A stretch of 64,000 nucleotides of DNA from positions 248,001 through 312,000 of the forward strand of contig NZ_NFSC01000027.1 of assembly GCF_002157505.1 (NCBI RefSeq), written 5' to 3'. This document shows, piece after piece, positions 8,640-16,319 of this stretch (position 1 is the stretch's first letter; the number at the start of each line of letters is the position of its first letter). The position numbers and the translations under genes were made by a program. The DNA comes from Arthrobacter agilis (GTDB lineage: Bacteria; Actinomycetota; Actinomycetes; Actinomycetales; Micrococcaceae). The notes below the pieces were generated by a model that was not told the origin of the DNA, searched no databases, and saw nothing but the letters and a program-made list of their open reading frames with translations.

Positions 8640-8903
8640 CTACTGGCCGGGGTCCTTCCATCGGGCATGAGGCGACATCGCCGGAGCGGCAGGTGCTGGT
8701 GCGGGCCAGATGACGATCATCGCGGTAGCCAGCGGTCCCAGCAGTAGGGAGATCAAGAACCAGGCCCAGCGGGAACGGTTCTTCTGTTCGGCGAGGCCGG
8801 CGTTGATCAGGGCTACCGCGAACCAGAAGAAAGCTCCCTCCGACCCTGCGGAGTCATTCATCGACCCGGAGTAATCGGCTATCAACCCCGAGTAATCGTT
8901 CAT
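8640..8903 (-). CDS. Small membrane protein, hypothetical
   Basis: An 87-residue protein. The N-terminus has a short imperfect repeat (NDYSGLIADYSGSMNDSAGS), followed by two hydrophobic stretches (FFWFAVALINAGLA and WAWFLISLLLGPLATAMIV) around a basic turn (EQKNRSRW). The RxRWxWFxxSLLLGPLAT arrangement is common among small actinobacterial membrane proteins of unknown role. Its ATG (8903-8901) overlaps the stop of the preceding 58-residue gene as ATGA, so the two are probably translationally coupled. Confidence 0.62.
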   Translation of the reverse strand: MNDYSGLIADYSGSMNDSAGSEGAFFWFAVALINAGLAEQKNRSRWAWFLISLLLGPLATAMIVIWPAPAPAAPAMSPHARWKDPGQ

Positions 8904-9076
8904 CGCTGGTCATCCTGTGAATCAGGGCCAGGACGCTGCGTGGCAGCGGCGTAGTAGGACCGCAGTCCGTGCTTCACGCCCAGCCGGATGATCAGGTACA
9001 ACACAACTCCTGCGACTGCGATCAAGACCAGCCACACCAGCAGGACGATGAAAATCTCCGGTCCACCAAGAGCCAT
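8900..9076 (-). CDS. 58-residue single-span membrane protein, hypothetical
   Basis: A short gene of 58 codons plus stop. The product begins MALGGPEIFIVLLVWLVLI, continues AVAGVVLYLIIRLGVKHGLR and ends PGPDSQDDQR: one long transmembrane helix followed by a basic then acidic cytoplasmic tail. A strong ribosome-binding site (GGGGGA) lies five bases before the ATG at 9076, and the stop overlaps the next ATG as ATGA. These two signals support a real gene despite its size. It is the first gene of the small-protein run 9076-7937. Function unknown. Confidence 0.66.
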   Translation of the reverse strand: MALGGPEIFIVLLVWLVLIAVAGVVLYLIIRLGVKHGLRSYYAAATQRPGPDSQDDQR

Positions 9077-9222
9077 TGCTATCCCCCATGATCGCTATCA
9101 GATGTTCGGTGATCAGAGCCTAGTCCCATGCTGGCGCGCAGCACTTCGACCACTGGCGTTCATCGGATGCCGCCTGATGGCGCTGGTCGCTGCCCGGATT
9201 CGGGTGTTTCCGAGGCAAAGCG

Positions 9223-9266
9223 AAGGGCCCTGCTCCCCTCGGTCTACGAGGAAAGCAGGGCCTTCT
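9223..9266 (-). terminator. Hairpin downstream of tRNA-Ser(CGA)
   Basis: AGCAGGGCCTT (9254-9264) pairs with AAGGGCCCTGCT (9223-9234), with one bulged base and a 19-base loop. It lies just 3' of the tRNA on its strand. The U-tract is weak, so termination strength is uncertain. Confidence 0.5.
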
Positions 9267-9270
9267 CAGA

Positions 9271-9360
9271 TGGCGGTGACGGTGGGATTTGAACCCACGT
9301 TGGCTTTTACACCAAACAACATTTCGAGTGTTGCACCTTCGGCCGCTCGGACACGTCACC
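9271..9360 (-). tRNA. tRNA-Ser (anticodon CGA)
   Basis: The minus strand reads GGTGACGTGTCCGAGCGG and onward, a class II tRNA with a long variable arm. The anticodon stem-loop CAACA-CTCGAAA-TGTTG gives CGA, which reads UCG codons. The acceptor stem GGTGAC/GTCACC is followed by discriminator G and an encoded CCA (9271-9273). It borders the 2.9-9.1 kb accessory region. Confidence 0.95.
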
Positions 9361-9432
9361 AACGCCGCTACTTTACCGGGTGGGACGCCCGAGTCCCAAA
9401 ACGGGGCGGGGCGAGGGCGCAGCAGGGGAGTG

Positions 9433-9921
9433 CTAGGGGAGCTCGATGACCTCGTTCTTGCCGGAGTCCGGCTTGCTGCCGGTCACGAGGCCCTTGACCA
9501 TCTTCACGGCGGAGACGACCCGCGGGGCGTCCATGGACCAGTACTCGGCCGTGTGCGCGTCGACGTGGAGGAGGGCGACGGCGGGGTCGTCGCGGCCGTT
9601 CTCGAACCATGCGGACACCGACGGACCCCACAGCTCGTCGATCTTCGCCTGGTCCCTGGACAGGGTGGCCGTTCCCGCGATCGAGACATAGCCCTTGCCC
9701 GTGCTCACGGAGACGTTGACCTGGGGATTGGCGCGGATCTCGTCCGCCTTGGGCGACGGATCCTCCGTGAAGAACCAGAGGTCGCCGTCGAAGTCCTTGC
9801 CGTGCAGTGCGAGCGGCCGGCTCACGAGCTGACCGTCGAGATTGATGGTGGTGAGGATCGCGATATCGGCCTTGCCGAGGATGCCCTGTACTTCCTTCAA
9901 ACCGTCCTGCTGGTCTGCCAC
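9433..9921 (-). CDS. Pyridoxamine 5'-phosphate oxidase family protein (general stress protein 26-like)
   Basis: A 162-residue flavin-binding split-barrel protein: ADIAILTTINLDGQLVSRPL near the start, DLWFFTEDPSPKADEIRANP in the middle and WSMDAPRVVSAVKMVKG near the end. These blocks are typical of the PPOX general-stress subgroup (GSP26), which bind FMN or F420-type cofactors and reduce unknown substrates. The GTG at 9921 is chosen because AAGGAG lies five bases before it; the GTG six bases earlier sits against that site. It is a single gene beside tadA, separated by about 50 bp. Confidence 0.83.
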   Translation of the reverse strand: MADQQDGLKEVQGILGKADIAILTTINLDGQLVSRPLALHGKDFDGDLWFFTEDPSPKADEIRANPQVNVSVSTGKGYVSIAGTATLSRDQAKIDELWGPSVSAWFENGRDDPAVALLHVDAHTAEYWSMDAPRVVSAVKMVKGLVTGSKPDSGKNEVIELP

Positions 9922-9970
9922 GTTCACTCCTTCGAAGGGGATGCTGCGGATCTGATCAGCCTACGCAGTA

Positions 9971-10465
9971 TCACCGGGAGCCGGAACCGGACCGCTGAGC
10001 CGCGAAGAAGTCCTTGAGCAGCAGCGCACACTCGTCCTCGCGGACGCCCGCGAAGACCTCGGTCCAGTGGTTCAGCCGGCGTTCGCGGAGTACGTCGAAG
10101 ACCGAGCCCGACGCCCCCGCCTTCTCGTCCCAGGCGCCGAACACCACGCGGGGGATGCGGGCCAGGACGGACGCCCCGGCACACATGGCACACGGCTCGA
10201 GGGTCACCACCAGCGTGCAGTCCTCGAGCCGCCAGGCGCCGAGCTGCGCCGCCGCCGCGCGGATGGCCTGCACCTCTGCGTGCGCCGTCGGGTCGCCGAG
10301 TTCCTCGCGCTGGTTCCAGCCCGTGCCGAGCACGTGGCCGCCGGGGCCGACGACGACGGCGCCGATCGGCACGTCCGCGCTCGCGCGGGTCCTCGCGGCC
10401 GCGTCCAGGGCCAGTCCCATCCATGCCCGATGCTCGGGATCCACGGGAGGACGGAAGGGGGCCAT
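9971..10465 (-). CDS. tadA: tRNA adenosine(34) deaminase
   Basis: A 164-residue cytidine-deaminase-fold enzyme with the zinc and catalytic set HAEV (His62, Glu64) and PCAMCAG (Cys92, Cys95). It deaminates A34 of tRNA-Arg(ACG) to inosine so that one tRNA reads CGU, CGC and CGA; the tRNA-Arg(ACG) substrate is encoded in this window at 15955-16030. The C-terminal helix (LNHWTEVFAGVREDECALLL) is typical of TadA and not of nucleoside deaminases. It is divergent from upp, with 23 bp between the starts, so promoters must overlap. Confidence 0.94.
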   Translation of the reverse strand: MAPFRPPVDPEHRAWMGLALDAAARTRASADVPIGAVVVGPGGHVLGTGWNQREELGDPTAHAEVQAIRAAAAQLGAWRLEDCTLVVTLEPCAMCAGASVLARIPRVVFGAWDEKAGASGSVFDVLRERRLNHWTEVFAGVREDECALLLKDFFAAQRSGSGSR

Positions 10466-10488
10466 GGCCTCAATGGTACTTTTGACCC

Positions 10489-11124
10489 ATGCGCGTACTG
10501 GTAGTCGACCACCCCCTGGTAGCCCACAAACTCACGGTTCTCCGGGACAAGAACACGTCGTCGCCGGTGTTCCGCCTCCTCACGGAGGAGCTCGTCACCC
10601 TGCTGGCCTACGAAGCCACGCGTGACGTCCGCGTCGAGACCGTGTCCATCGAGACCCCCGTGACCACCACCCAGGGGACGGGCCTCGTGAAGCCGACCCC
10701 CCTCGTGGTCCCCATCCTCCGTGCCGGCCTCGGCATGCTCGAGGGCATGACGCGCCTGGTTCCGACCGCGGAGGTAGGGTTCCTCGGCATGGCCCGCAAC
10801 GAGGAGACCCTTGAGGCCATCACCTATGCCGAGCGGCTGCCCGACGACCTGACGGGACGCCAAGTGTTCGTGCTCGATCCGATGCTCGCCACCGGCGGCA
10901 CCCTCCGCGAGGCCATCAAGTTCCTGTTCGCCCGTGGTGCCGCTGACATCACCTGCATCTGCCTCCTTGCCGCGCCCGAGGGTCTCGCGACCCTGCAGGA
11001 GGAGCTGGACAGTCGTAACGTCACGATCGTCCTCGCCTCGATCGACGAGAAACTCAACGAGAAGTCGTACATCGTGCCCGGCCTCGGCGATGCGGGAGAC
11101 CGGCTGTACGGCGTCGTCGGCTAA
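10489..11124 (+). CDS. upp: Uracil phosphoribosyltransferase
   Basis: A 211-residue type I phosphoribosyltransferase, the normal Upp length. The PRPP-binding loop [12 protein letters not shown] covers residues 128-139, and the C-terminal [12 protein letters not shown] is the uracil-binding region. The enzyme salvages uracil by making UMP from uracil and PRPP in the cytoplasm. It starts back to back with tadA, an arrangement common in Micrococcaceae. A permease gene follows 132 bp downstream but is not an evident uracil carrier. Confidence 0.96.
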   Translation: MRVLVVDHPLVAHKLTVLRDKNTSSPVFRLLTEELVTLLAYEATRDVRVETVSIETPVTTTQGTGLVKPTPLVVPILRAGLGMLEGMTRLVPTAEVGFLGMARNEETLEAITYAERLPDDLTGRQVFVLDPMLATGGTLREAIKFLFARGAADITCICLLAAPEGLATLQEELDSRNVTIVLASIDEKLNEKSYIVPGLGDAGDRLYGVVG

Positions 11125-11256
11125 GCGGAGCCCTTCACCTTCCGGGCGGGAAGCCCCCGGTAGCAGGCCGCACTGTTCTTGGCAGCACCTGCGCAACAAT
11201 TATCGAAAAAGCGCCAGAGGGTTGTGCAACCCGAGACGACGGACTCGAATAGGGCG

Positions 11257-12594
11257 ATGACAAAGGACATCAGCACGGCCGAGCCGAGTACCGAGGGCGG
11301 ACTGAAGCGGGCGATCGGTTCACCGCTGCTGTACGCGTTCATCGTGGGCGACACGCTCGGGGCAGGCATCTATACGCTTGTCGGGACCATGTCCGCCGAC
11401 GTCGGGGGCGTGATCTGGCTGCCGCTGCTCATCGCGCTGGTCCTGGCGCTCCTCACCGCGGGCACCTACGCGGAGCTCATTACCAAGTACCCGCACGCCG
11501 GTGGTGCGGCGCGGTACGCCGAGCGGGCCTTCAACATCCCCTACCTGTCGTTCCTCGTCGGGTTCCTGATGATGGCATCGGGCATCACCACCGCCGCAGC
11601 CCTCGCCAATGCGTTCGCCGGCGACTACCTCGCCGCGCTCATCGACGTTCCCGCTGCTCCGGCCGCCGTGGTCTTCATCGTCCTGCTGACGCTGATCAAC
11701 CTGCGCGGCGTCAGGGAATCGCTGACCGCGAACCTCGTCGCGTCCGTCATCGAGGTGAGCGGGCTCGTGCTCGTCATCGTGCTCGCCGCCGTCGTGCTCG
11801 GCAGCGGCAACGGGGAGCCGGCGCGGCTCCTGGAGTTCGCTCCGGACGTGGCTCCCCTGCAGGGTGCTCTCGCGGCATCCGTCATCGCCTTCTTCTCCTT
11901 CCTGGGGTTCGAGGCGGCCGCCAATATGGCCGAGGAAGTACGCAACCCGTCGAGGGCGTATCCCCGGGCCCTCTTCGGTGCCATCGGGACCGCGGCAGTC
12001 GTCTATCTCCTGATCGCACTCGGCGCGGTGATCGTCCTCCCCCCGGCCGACCTCGCGGAATCCACCGGGCCGCTGCTCGACGTGGTGAACGCCAGCGGCG
12101 TCGGGATACCGCCCTGGCTGTTCGGCCTCATCGCACTGGTGGCCATCGCCAACGGCGCCCTGCTGTTCATGGTGATGGCCAGCCGGGTCGGTTACGGCCT
12201 CGCAGAGGCCGACCTCCTTCCGCGAGCGTTTGCCCGCGTGTTGCCGAACCGACGCACGCCGTTCGTCTCGATCCTCGTCGTCGCCGCGCTGACCATCGTG
12301 CTGACCCTGACCGGGGAGCTTTCCACGCTGGCCGAGACCACCGTGCTCCTGCTGCTCCTGGTGTTCCTGTCGGCCAATGTGAGCGTGCTCGTCCTCAAGA
12401 AGGACAAGGTCGACCACGCCCACTTCTCGGTGCCCCGGATCGTGCCGATACTCGCGATCATCGCCAGCATCGCGATGCTGACCCAGCAGACCGGCGTCGT
12501 CTGGCTCGGCGCTCTCGCGTACATGGTGGTCGGGTCACTGCTGTTCCTTGCCGCCCGGGCCGGCCGGAAGCGTGAGGCGCGCGCCGCACGATAG
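11257..12594 (+). CDS. APC superfamily amino-acid permease
   Basis: A 445-residue membrane protein with about 12 hydrophobic helices. The first helix contains VGDTLGAGIYTLVG, the G-[AS]-G-I-Y/F substrate-binding break of APC transporters, and FLGFEAAANMAEEVRNPSR is the conserved helix 6-loop region. It should import an amino acid by cation symport; the substrate is not evident. The ATG at 11257 gives the best family-length N-terminus; in-frame GTG (11224) and TTG (11179) starts are possible because no strong ribosome-binding site precedes the ATG. A small hairpin (12597-12623) follows the stop. Confidence 0.82.
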   Translation: MTKDISTAEPSTEGGLKRAIGSPLLYAFIVGDTLGAGIYTLVGTMSADVGGVIWLPLLIALVLALLTAGTYAELITKYPHAGGAARYAERAFNIPYLSFLVGFLMMASGITTAAALANAFAGDYLAALIDVPAAPAAVVFIVLLTLINLRGVRESLTANLVASVIEVSGLVLVIVLAAVVLGSGNGEPARLLEFAPDVAPLQGALAASVIAFFSFLGFEAAANMAEEVRNPSRAYPRALFGAIGTAAVVYLLIALGAVIVLPPADLAESTGPLLDVVNASGVGIPPWLFGLIALVAIANGALLFMVMASRVGYGLAEADLLPRAFARVLPNRRTPFVSILVVAALTIVLTLTGELSTLAETTVLLLLLVFLSANVSVLVLKKDKVDHAHFSVPRIVPILAIIASIAMLTQQTGVVWLGALAYMVVGSLLFLAARAGRKREARAAR

Positions 12595-12596
12595 CG

Positions 12597-12623
12597 TGCA
12601 GGAAGGGGCAGCGACTTCCTGCA
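12597..12623 (+). terminator. Possible terminator hairpin after the APC permease
   Basis: A perfect 9-bp inverted repeat, TGCAGGAAG and CTTCCTGCA, surrounds a 9-base loop right after the permease stop. No U-run follows, so it may only be a weak terminator or mRNA-stabilising hairpin. Confidence 0.35.
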
Positions 12624-12800
12624 GTGTCTGGTGCCGCTGTTCCAGGCTGTACAGTACGCTTCGCTGACCGTCGATATCTGGACGGGAGGCGTCAGGAGAC
12701 CCGCTGCGCTGGACGCTTCGTCGACGGAGCGCTGGAGTGCGGTCCGTGGACGCCCGTCCGTCCACGCCGGAACCGGTCCACATGGTGGACGTTCCCGCAA

Positions 12801-12941
12801 TGTTACTTGCGCGTAGCGGATTGTTACATGCAATAATTCGACACGTGAACACCAACTCACTCGCATCTGCAGCCGCAGTTTCCTCGGACGTCCTGTCCGC
12901 AGCGAACTTCCGCTGTTGTCGAATGCACGCGTAACGGTTAC
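12801..12941. promoter_or_regulatory. Repeated GTTAC boxes upstream of the winged-helix regulator
   Basis: The 460-base gap 12595-13054 holds no gene. Within it TGTTAC occurs at 12801-12806 and 12822-12827, spaced 21 bp (two helical turns), and an 11-bp palindrome GTAACGGTTAC lies at 12931-12941. Direct repeats of this spacing suit an OmpR-type winged-helix protein such as the product at 13055, so self-regulation is possible. This is inference from pattern only. Confidence 0.35.
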
Positions 12942-13054
12942 ACCCAGACCTTCCTTACGCACTTTCAGCCCAACGGCGGGCACTTCTCTTCATCCCGACC
13001 GGGCACATCCCGCATTCGAGCCGCGATGACGGCACACTTCACGAGGTTGCTTCC

Positions 13055-13876
13055 ATGTCAGTAAATCCGGGCTACGTCCATATCTCCCTCCGCTCCCCGC
13101 AGAACCGGCAGGCACGCCAGCAGTTCGCGCCGTCCTACACTGCGCACGCCCCGCAGGTTCCCCACCAGCATTCCCGCCTCCAGGCACTGCCCGGCGGGGA
13201 CGCGGCACGGCCGATGAGCGAACCGGTTCCCGTCGTCGCACACAACGGGGTGCCCGGGCCGCAGGCTGTCACCGGCGATACGACGGCGCGCGGTTTCGTG
13301 CTCTACGTCGCGCTCGACGAAGCCACGGCGGCTGCTGCAGGCACCACGTTCTCCAAGCTGGCCCAGGACGTCCGCAACTATGTGCGGTCCCTCGTGCCGA
13401 CGGCGGAGAGTCACGCCGCGGTTGCCCTCGCGCCGGCTGACGCCCGTGGGTCCGACATCGACGTCGTCCGTGCGGCGCTGGGCGACCCGACGGTCACCCG
13501 CCGCCCGCGGCCGGAAGCGGTCCCCGCCCCGTCGCAGGCCCAGCCTGCCCGGCCCACCGGCGTCCTCATCGACCTGTCGCGCCGCGAGGTCCACCTCGAT
13601 GGCGAGACGCTGAACCTGACCTTCAAGGAGTTCGAACTCCTGAACTACCTCGTCGAGAACGCGGCGCGGACCGTGGGTCGTGAGGAACTACTCAGCGGGC
13701 TGTGGCGCAACGCCGACGAGGTGCCGAACGAGCGGACCATCGACGTCCACATCCGGCGGCTGCGCTCGAAGCTCGGACGTCTGGCCAACACCGTGCGGAC
13801 AGTGCGCGGCCAGGGCTACCGGTTCTACGACCACCCCGAAGTGGTCGTCTGGGCAGCACCCGAGTACTCGATCTAG
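13055..13876 (+). CDS. Winged helix-turn-helix transcriptional regulator (OmpR/PhoB-type DNA-binding domain)
   Basis: A 273-residue protein. Residues about 168-262 form a Trans_reg_C winged helix: LNLTFKEFELLNYLVENAAR, then RTIDVHIRRLRSKLG and VRGQGYRF. Unlike response regulators it has no receiver domain; the first 165 residues are Pro/Ala-rich with a short folded stretch (ARGFVLYVALDE, then FSKLAQDVRNYVRSL) and no phosphoacceptor aspartate. Such orphan regulators are common in Arthrobacter; what they sense is unknown. The long upstream gap with GTTAC repeats may be its own control region. It ends 31 bp before the SixA-like gene, so the two may be cotranscribed. Confidence 0.86.
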   Translation: MSVNPGYVHISLRSPQNRQARQQFAPSYTAHAPQVPHQHSRLQALPGGDAARPMSEPVPVVAHNGVPGPQAVTGDTTARGFVLYVALDEATAAAAGTTFSKLAQDVRNYVRSLVPTAESHAAVALAPADARGSDIDVVRAALGDPTVTRRPRPEAVPAPSQAQPARPTGVLIDLSRREVHLDGETLNLTFKEFELLNYLVENAARTVGREELLSGLWRNADEVPNERTIDVHIRRLRSKLGRLANTVRTVRGQGYRFYDHPEVVVWAAPEYSI

Positions 13877-13907
13877 CCGGCCTGGCTTAGGCGTTAGGCT
13901 CTAAATC

Positions 13908-14441
13908 ATGGCCGCCCACCTGAAGAAGCTCCTGTTGCTGCGCCATGCGAAGGCCGAGTTCCAGGAGGGCGTGCCGGACCACGAGCGCTCGCTCAGTTCA
14001 AGGGGCCATGCTGACGCACCGCTGATCGGCCGCTGGATGCTCGAGCATGACGCCGTCCCCGACTTCATCCTTGTGTCCACGGCGCTGCGCGCCCGCCAGA
14101 CCTGCACCTGGGTCTGCAAGGAGCTCGGGGACAAGGCGCCCACGCCCAAGCTGGAGGACGACCTGTACGCGGCGCGGCCGACGGAGATGCTCACGCTCAT
14201 CAACCACGTGCCACCGACGGTGACCAGCCTGCTCGTCATCGCCCACAATCCCGGTGTGCAGGAGCTCGCGATGCGCCTCGCCTCCGTGCGGTCGAGCGAG
14301 CCGGCCGTCATGGACCTCGCGACGGACTACCCGACCGCAGGCCTCACCGTTCTGACGTACGACGGCGACTGGGCCGAACTTGACGGGCGTGACGCCGACG
14401 TCACCGACTTCGTGGTGCGCCGGGCGTCGACCCTTCGCTGA
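13908..14441 (+). CDS. SixA-like histidine phosphatase
   Basis: A 177-residue histidine phosphatase (branch 1) with catalytic LLLRHAKA (His13, phosphorylated intermediate) and the second histidine in LLVIAHNPGVQEL. The RHAKA motif and short length place it with SixA, which removes phosphate from phosphohistidine of phosphotransfer proteins; activity on small phosphate esters is also possible. It lies close behind the winged-helix gene but no phosphorelay partner is visible. It converges with the flavoprotein gene, with only 3 bp between the stops. Confidence 0.86.
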   Translation: MAAHLKKLLLLRHAKAEFQEGVPDHERSLSSRGHADAPLIGRWMLEHDAVPDFILVSTALRARQTCTWVCKELGDKAPTPKLEDDLYAARPTEMLTLINHVPPTVTSLLVIAHNPGVQELAMRLASVRSSEPAVMDLATDYPTAGLTVLTYDGDWAELDGRDADVTDFVVRRASTLR

Positions 14442-14444
14442 ACC

Positions 14445-15863
14445 CTACATCCCGTACTTCTCCAGCAGCCGCAGCCAGACCTCGCTGACGGTGGGGTAGG
14501 CGGGCACGGCATGCCACAGGCGGTCGAGCGGCACCTCGCCCACGACGGCGATCGTGGCGGCGTGCAGCATCTCGGACACCTCGGGTCCCGCGAAGGTGAC
14601 GCCTACGAGCACCTTCCTGTCCTCGTCGACGACCATCTGCGCCCATCCCTTGTACCCGTCGGAGTGGAGAGAGGAGCCGGCGACCGCGATCTCGAGGGAG
14701 GTCTCGGAAGCGTTGACGCCGTCCTTCCGCGCCTGCTCGAGGCTGCGGCCCACCATGGCGATCTCGGGGTCCGTGAAGACCACCTGGGGGACGGCGCCCC
14801 GGTCCGCCGTCGAGGTGTAGGGGCTCCATTCCGGGGCGGAGTTCCCGAGGATGCCCTGAGCGCGGGCCGCGATGGCGTCACCGGTCATGCGGGCCTCGTA
14901 CTTGCCCTGGTGCGTCAGCTGGACGATCCCACCCACATCGCCGACGGCGTACAGCCAGCCGCCGGTGCCGGGGACACGCCCCGTGTCGTCGCGGCTCAGC
15001 TTCTTCGGGTCCAAGCCCAGGGCCTCGAGGCCGATGTCCGACGTATGCGGGTGGCGGCCGGTCGAGACGAGCAGCTTCTCCGCCGTGACGGTCCGGCCCC
15101 CACCGACCTCGAGTACGAACCTGCAGCCCTCCTTGCGGACAGCGTTCGTGGCCGTGTCCGTGAGGATGGTGACCCCCTCGCCGCGGAGCGCGTCGAGGAC
15201 GAGGTCCGAGGCCTCCTTCGGGTAGCTGCCGAGGATGCCGCTGCGGGCGATGACCGTGACTTCGGCGCCGAGCCGGGCGTAGGCCTGCGCGAGTTCGATG
15301 CCGGCCACCCCGCCGCCGAGCACCGCGAGGCTCGCGGGCACCTCCCTGGCGGAGGTGGCCTCCCGGGTGGTCCAGTAGTCGAGGTCCGGAAGCCCGTCGA
15401 TGGGCGGGATGATCGGCGTCGAGCCTGTGGCGAGGACGACCGCGTGGGTGGCCCTGAACACGGAGGTCGACCCGTCGTCGTGGGAGATGGTCACCTCGCG
15501 CTCACCGGAGAGGGTCGCCCAGCCGCGCTGCAGCTCGATGCCTGCGGAGGCCACCCATTCCTCCTGGGAGGTATCGTCCCAGTCGGAGGTGAACGACGTG
15601 CGGCGCTCGAGCACCTGCTGAGCGTCCAGCGTGCCCGTCACCGCCTCGCGTGCGCCGGCGACGTTGCGGGCCGCATTGAGGATGGTGCCGGGACGGAGGA
15701 GCGCCTTGGACGGCATGCAGGCCCAGTAGGAGCACTCGCCGCCGACGAGGTCGGACTCCACGAGCATCGCGGAGAGGCCTTTCTGGACCACCCGTCCTGC
15801 TACGTTCTCGCCGACAGCGCCGGCGCCGATCACGATGACATCGATGGTGCGGGGTTCACTCAT
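14445..15863 (-). CDS. Pyridine nucleotide-disulfide oxidoreductase (dihydrolipoamide dehydrogenase/mercuric reductase-like)
   Basis: A 472-residue flavoprotein. It starts with the FAD-binding VIGAGAVGENVAG, followed by GGECSYWACMPSKALLRPG, whose C-x4-C pair is the redox disulfide of class I enzymes. LAVLGGGVAGIELAQAYARL is the NAD(P)-binding fold, and HAVPAYPTVSEVW near the C-terminus carries the His-Glu pair used for catalysis. It lacks extra mercury-binding cysteines, and no 2-oxoacid dehydrogenase genes are nearby, so the partner substrate is unknown. The ATG at 15863 is chosen because the FAD fold starts six residues in; the open frame upstream reads into the tRNA. Confidence 0.87.
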   Translation of the reverse strand: MSEPRTIDVIVIGAGAVGENVAGRVVQKGLSAMLVESDLVGGECSYWACMPSKALLRPGTILNAARNVAGAREAVTGTLDAQQVLERRTSFTSDWDDTSQEEWVASAGIELQRGWATLSGEREVTISHDDGSTSVFRATHAVVLATGSTPIIPPIDGLPDLDYWTTREATSAREVPASLAVLGGGVAGIELAQAYARLGAEVTVIARSGILGSYPKEASDLVLDALRGEGVTILTDTATNAVRKEGCRFVLEVGGGRTVTAEKLLVSTGRHPHTSDIGLEALGLDPKKLSRDDTGRVPGTGGWLYAVGDVGGIVQLTHQGKYEARMTGDAIAARAQGILGNSAPEWSPYTSTADRGAVPQVVFTDPEIAMVGRSLEQARKDGVNASETSLEIAVAGSSLHSDGYKGWAQMVVDEDRKVLVGVTFAGPEVSEMLHAATIAVVGEVPLDRLWHAVPAYPTVSEVWLRLLEKYGM

Positions 15864-15906
15864 AGGCTGAGCCTCCCATCGGACCGGCGGAGGAGCAACC
15901 AACAAG

Positions 15907-15934
15907 AAAGGCCCCGACCGGAGCCGGGGCCTTT
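15907..15934 (-). terminator. Terminator of tRNA-Arg(ACG)
   Basis: AAAGGCCCCG (15907-15916) pairs with CGGGGCCTTT (15925-15934). On the minus strand the stem is followed by CTTGTT, directly 3' of the tRNA gene. Confidence 0.8.
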
Positions 15935-15954
15935 CAGGAGGTTCGGATGAACCG

Positions 15955-16030
15955 TGGTGCGCGCGAAGGGATTCGAACCCCCAACCTTCTGATCCGTAGT
16001 CAGATGCTCTATCCGTTGAGCTACGCACGC
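15955..16030 (-). tRNA. tRNA-Arg (anticodon ACG)
   Basis: A 76-base tRNA on the minus strand beginning GCGTGCGTAGCTCAACGG. The anticodon stem-loop CTGA-CTACGGA-TCAG gives ACG. The T arm GGGGGTTCGAATCCC is standard, and discriminator A plus CCA are encoded (15955-15958). A34 is the expected substrate of TadA (9971-10465). Confidence 0.96.
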
Positions 16031-16159
16031 ATCCGTAGTCCGTCGATCCGCAGTGCGGATGAGTCCTACAAGCTGGCCGTTTGGCCGTAGACAACTCTAG
16101 CCGAAATCGATCGGGACGCCTAATCGGACCACTACGTCTTCATTACCTAGACCGGTCTA

Positions 16160-16175
16160 CGTGACCTTCGTCACA
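16160..16175. promoter_or_regulatory. CRP/GlxR-type binding site upstream of pckG
   Basis: CGTGACCTTCGTCACA matches the cAMP-receptor consensus TGTGA-N6-TCACA at 9 of 10 half-site bases. It lies about 145 bp before the pckG start in the 289-base gap that otherwise holds no gene. Actinobacterial GlxR/Crp regulates gluconeogenic genes, which fits. No footprint data are available. Confidence 0.6.
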
Positions 16176-16319
16176 AGGAGGTGTTACGTAAGCGCTCGAC
16201 ATCCTTGCGATGCCGCGCTTCGTGAGGCCGGCGCTCCGAATGTTTCGGAATGGGCGCCCTTGTCCGAAATGCGCCACCCCTAGCATCGATACACCTAGCA
16301 CCCGACGAAGGGAAGAGTA

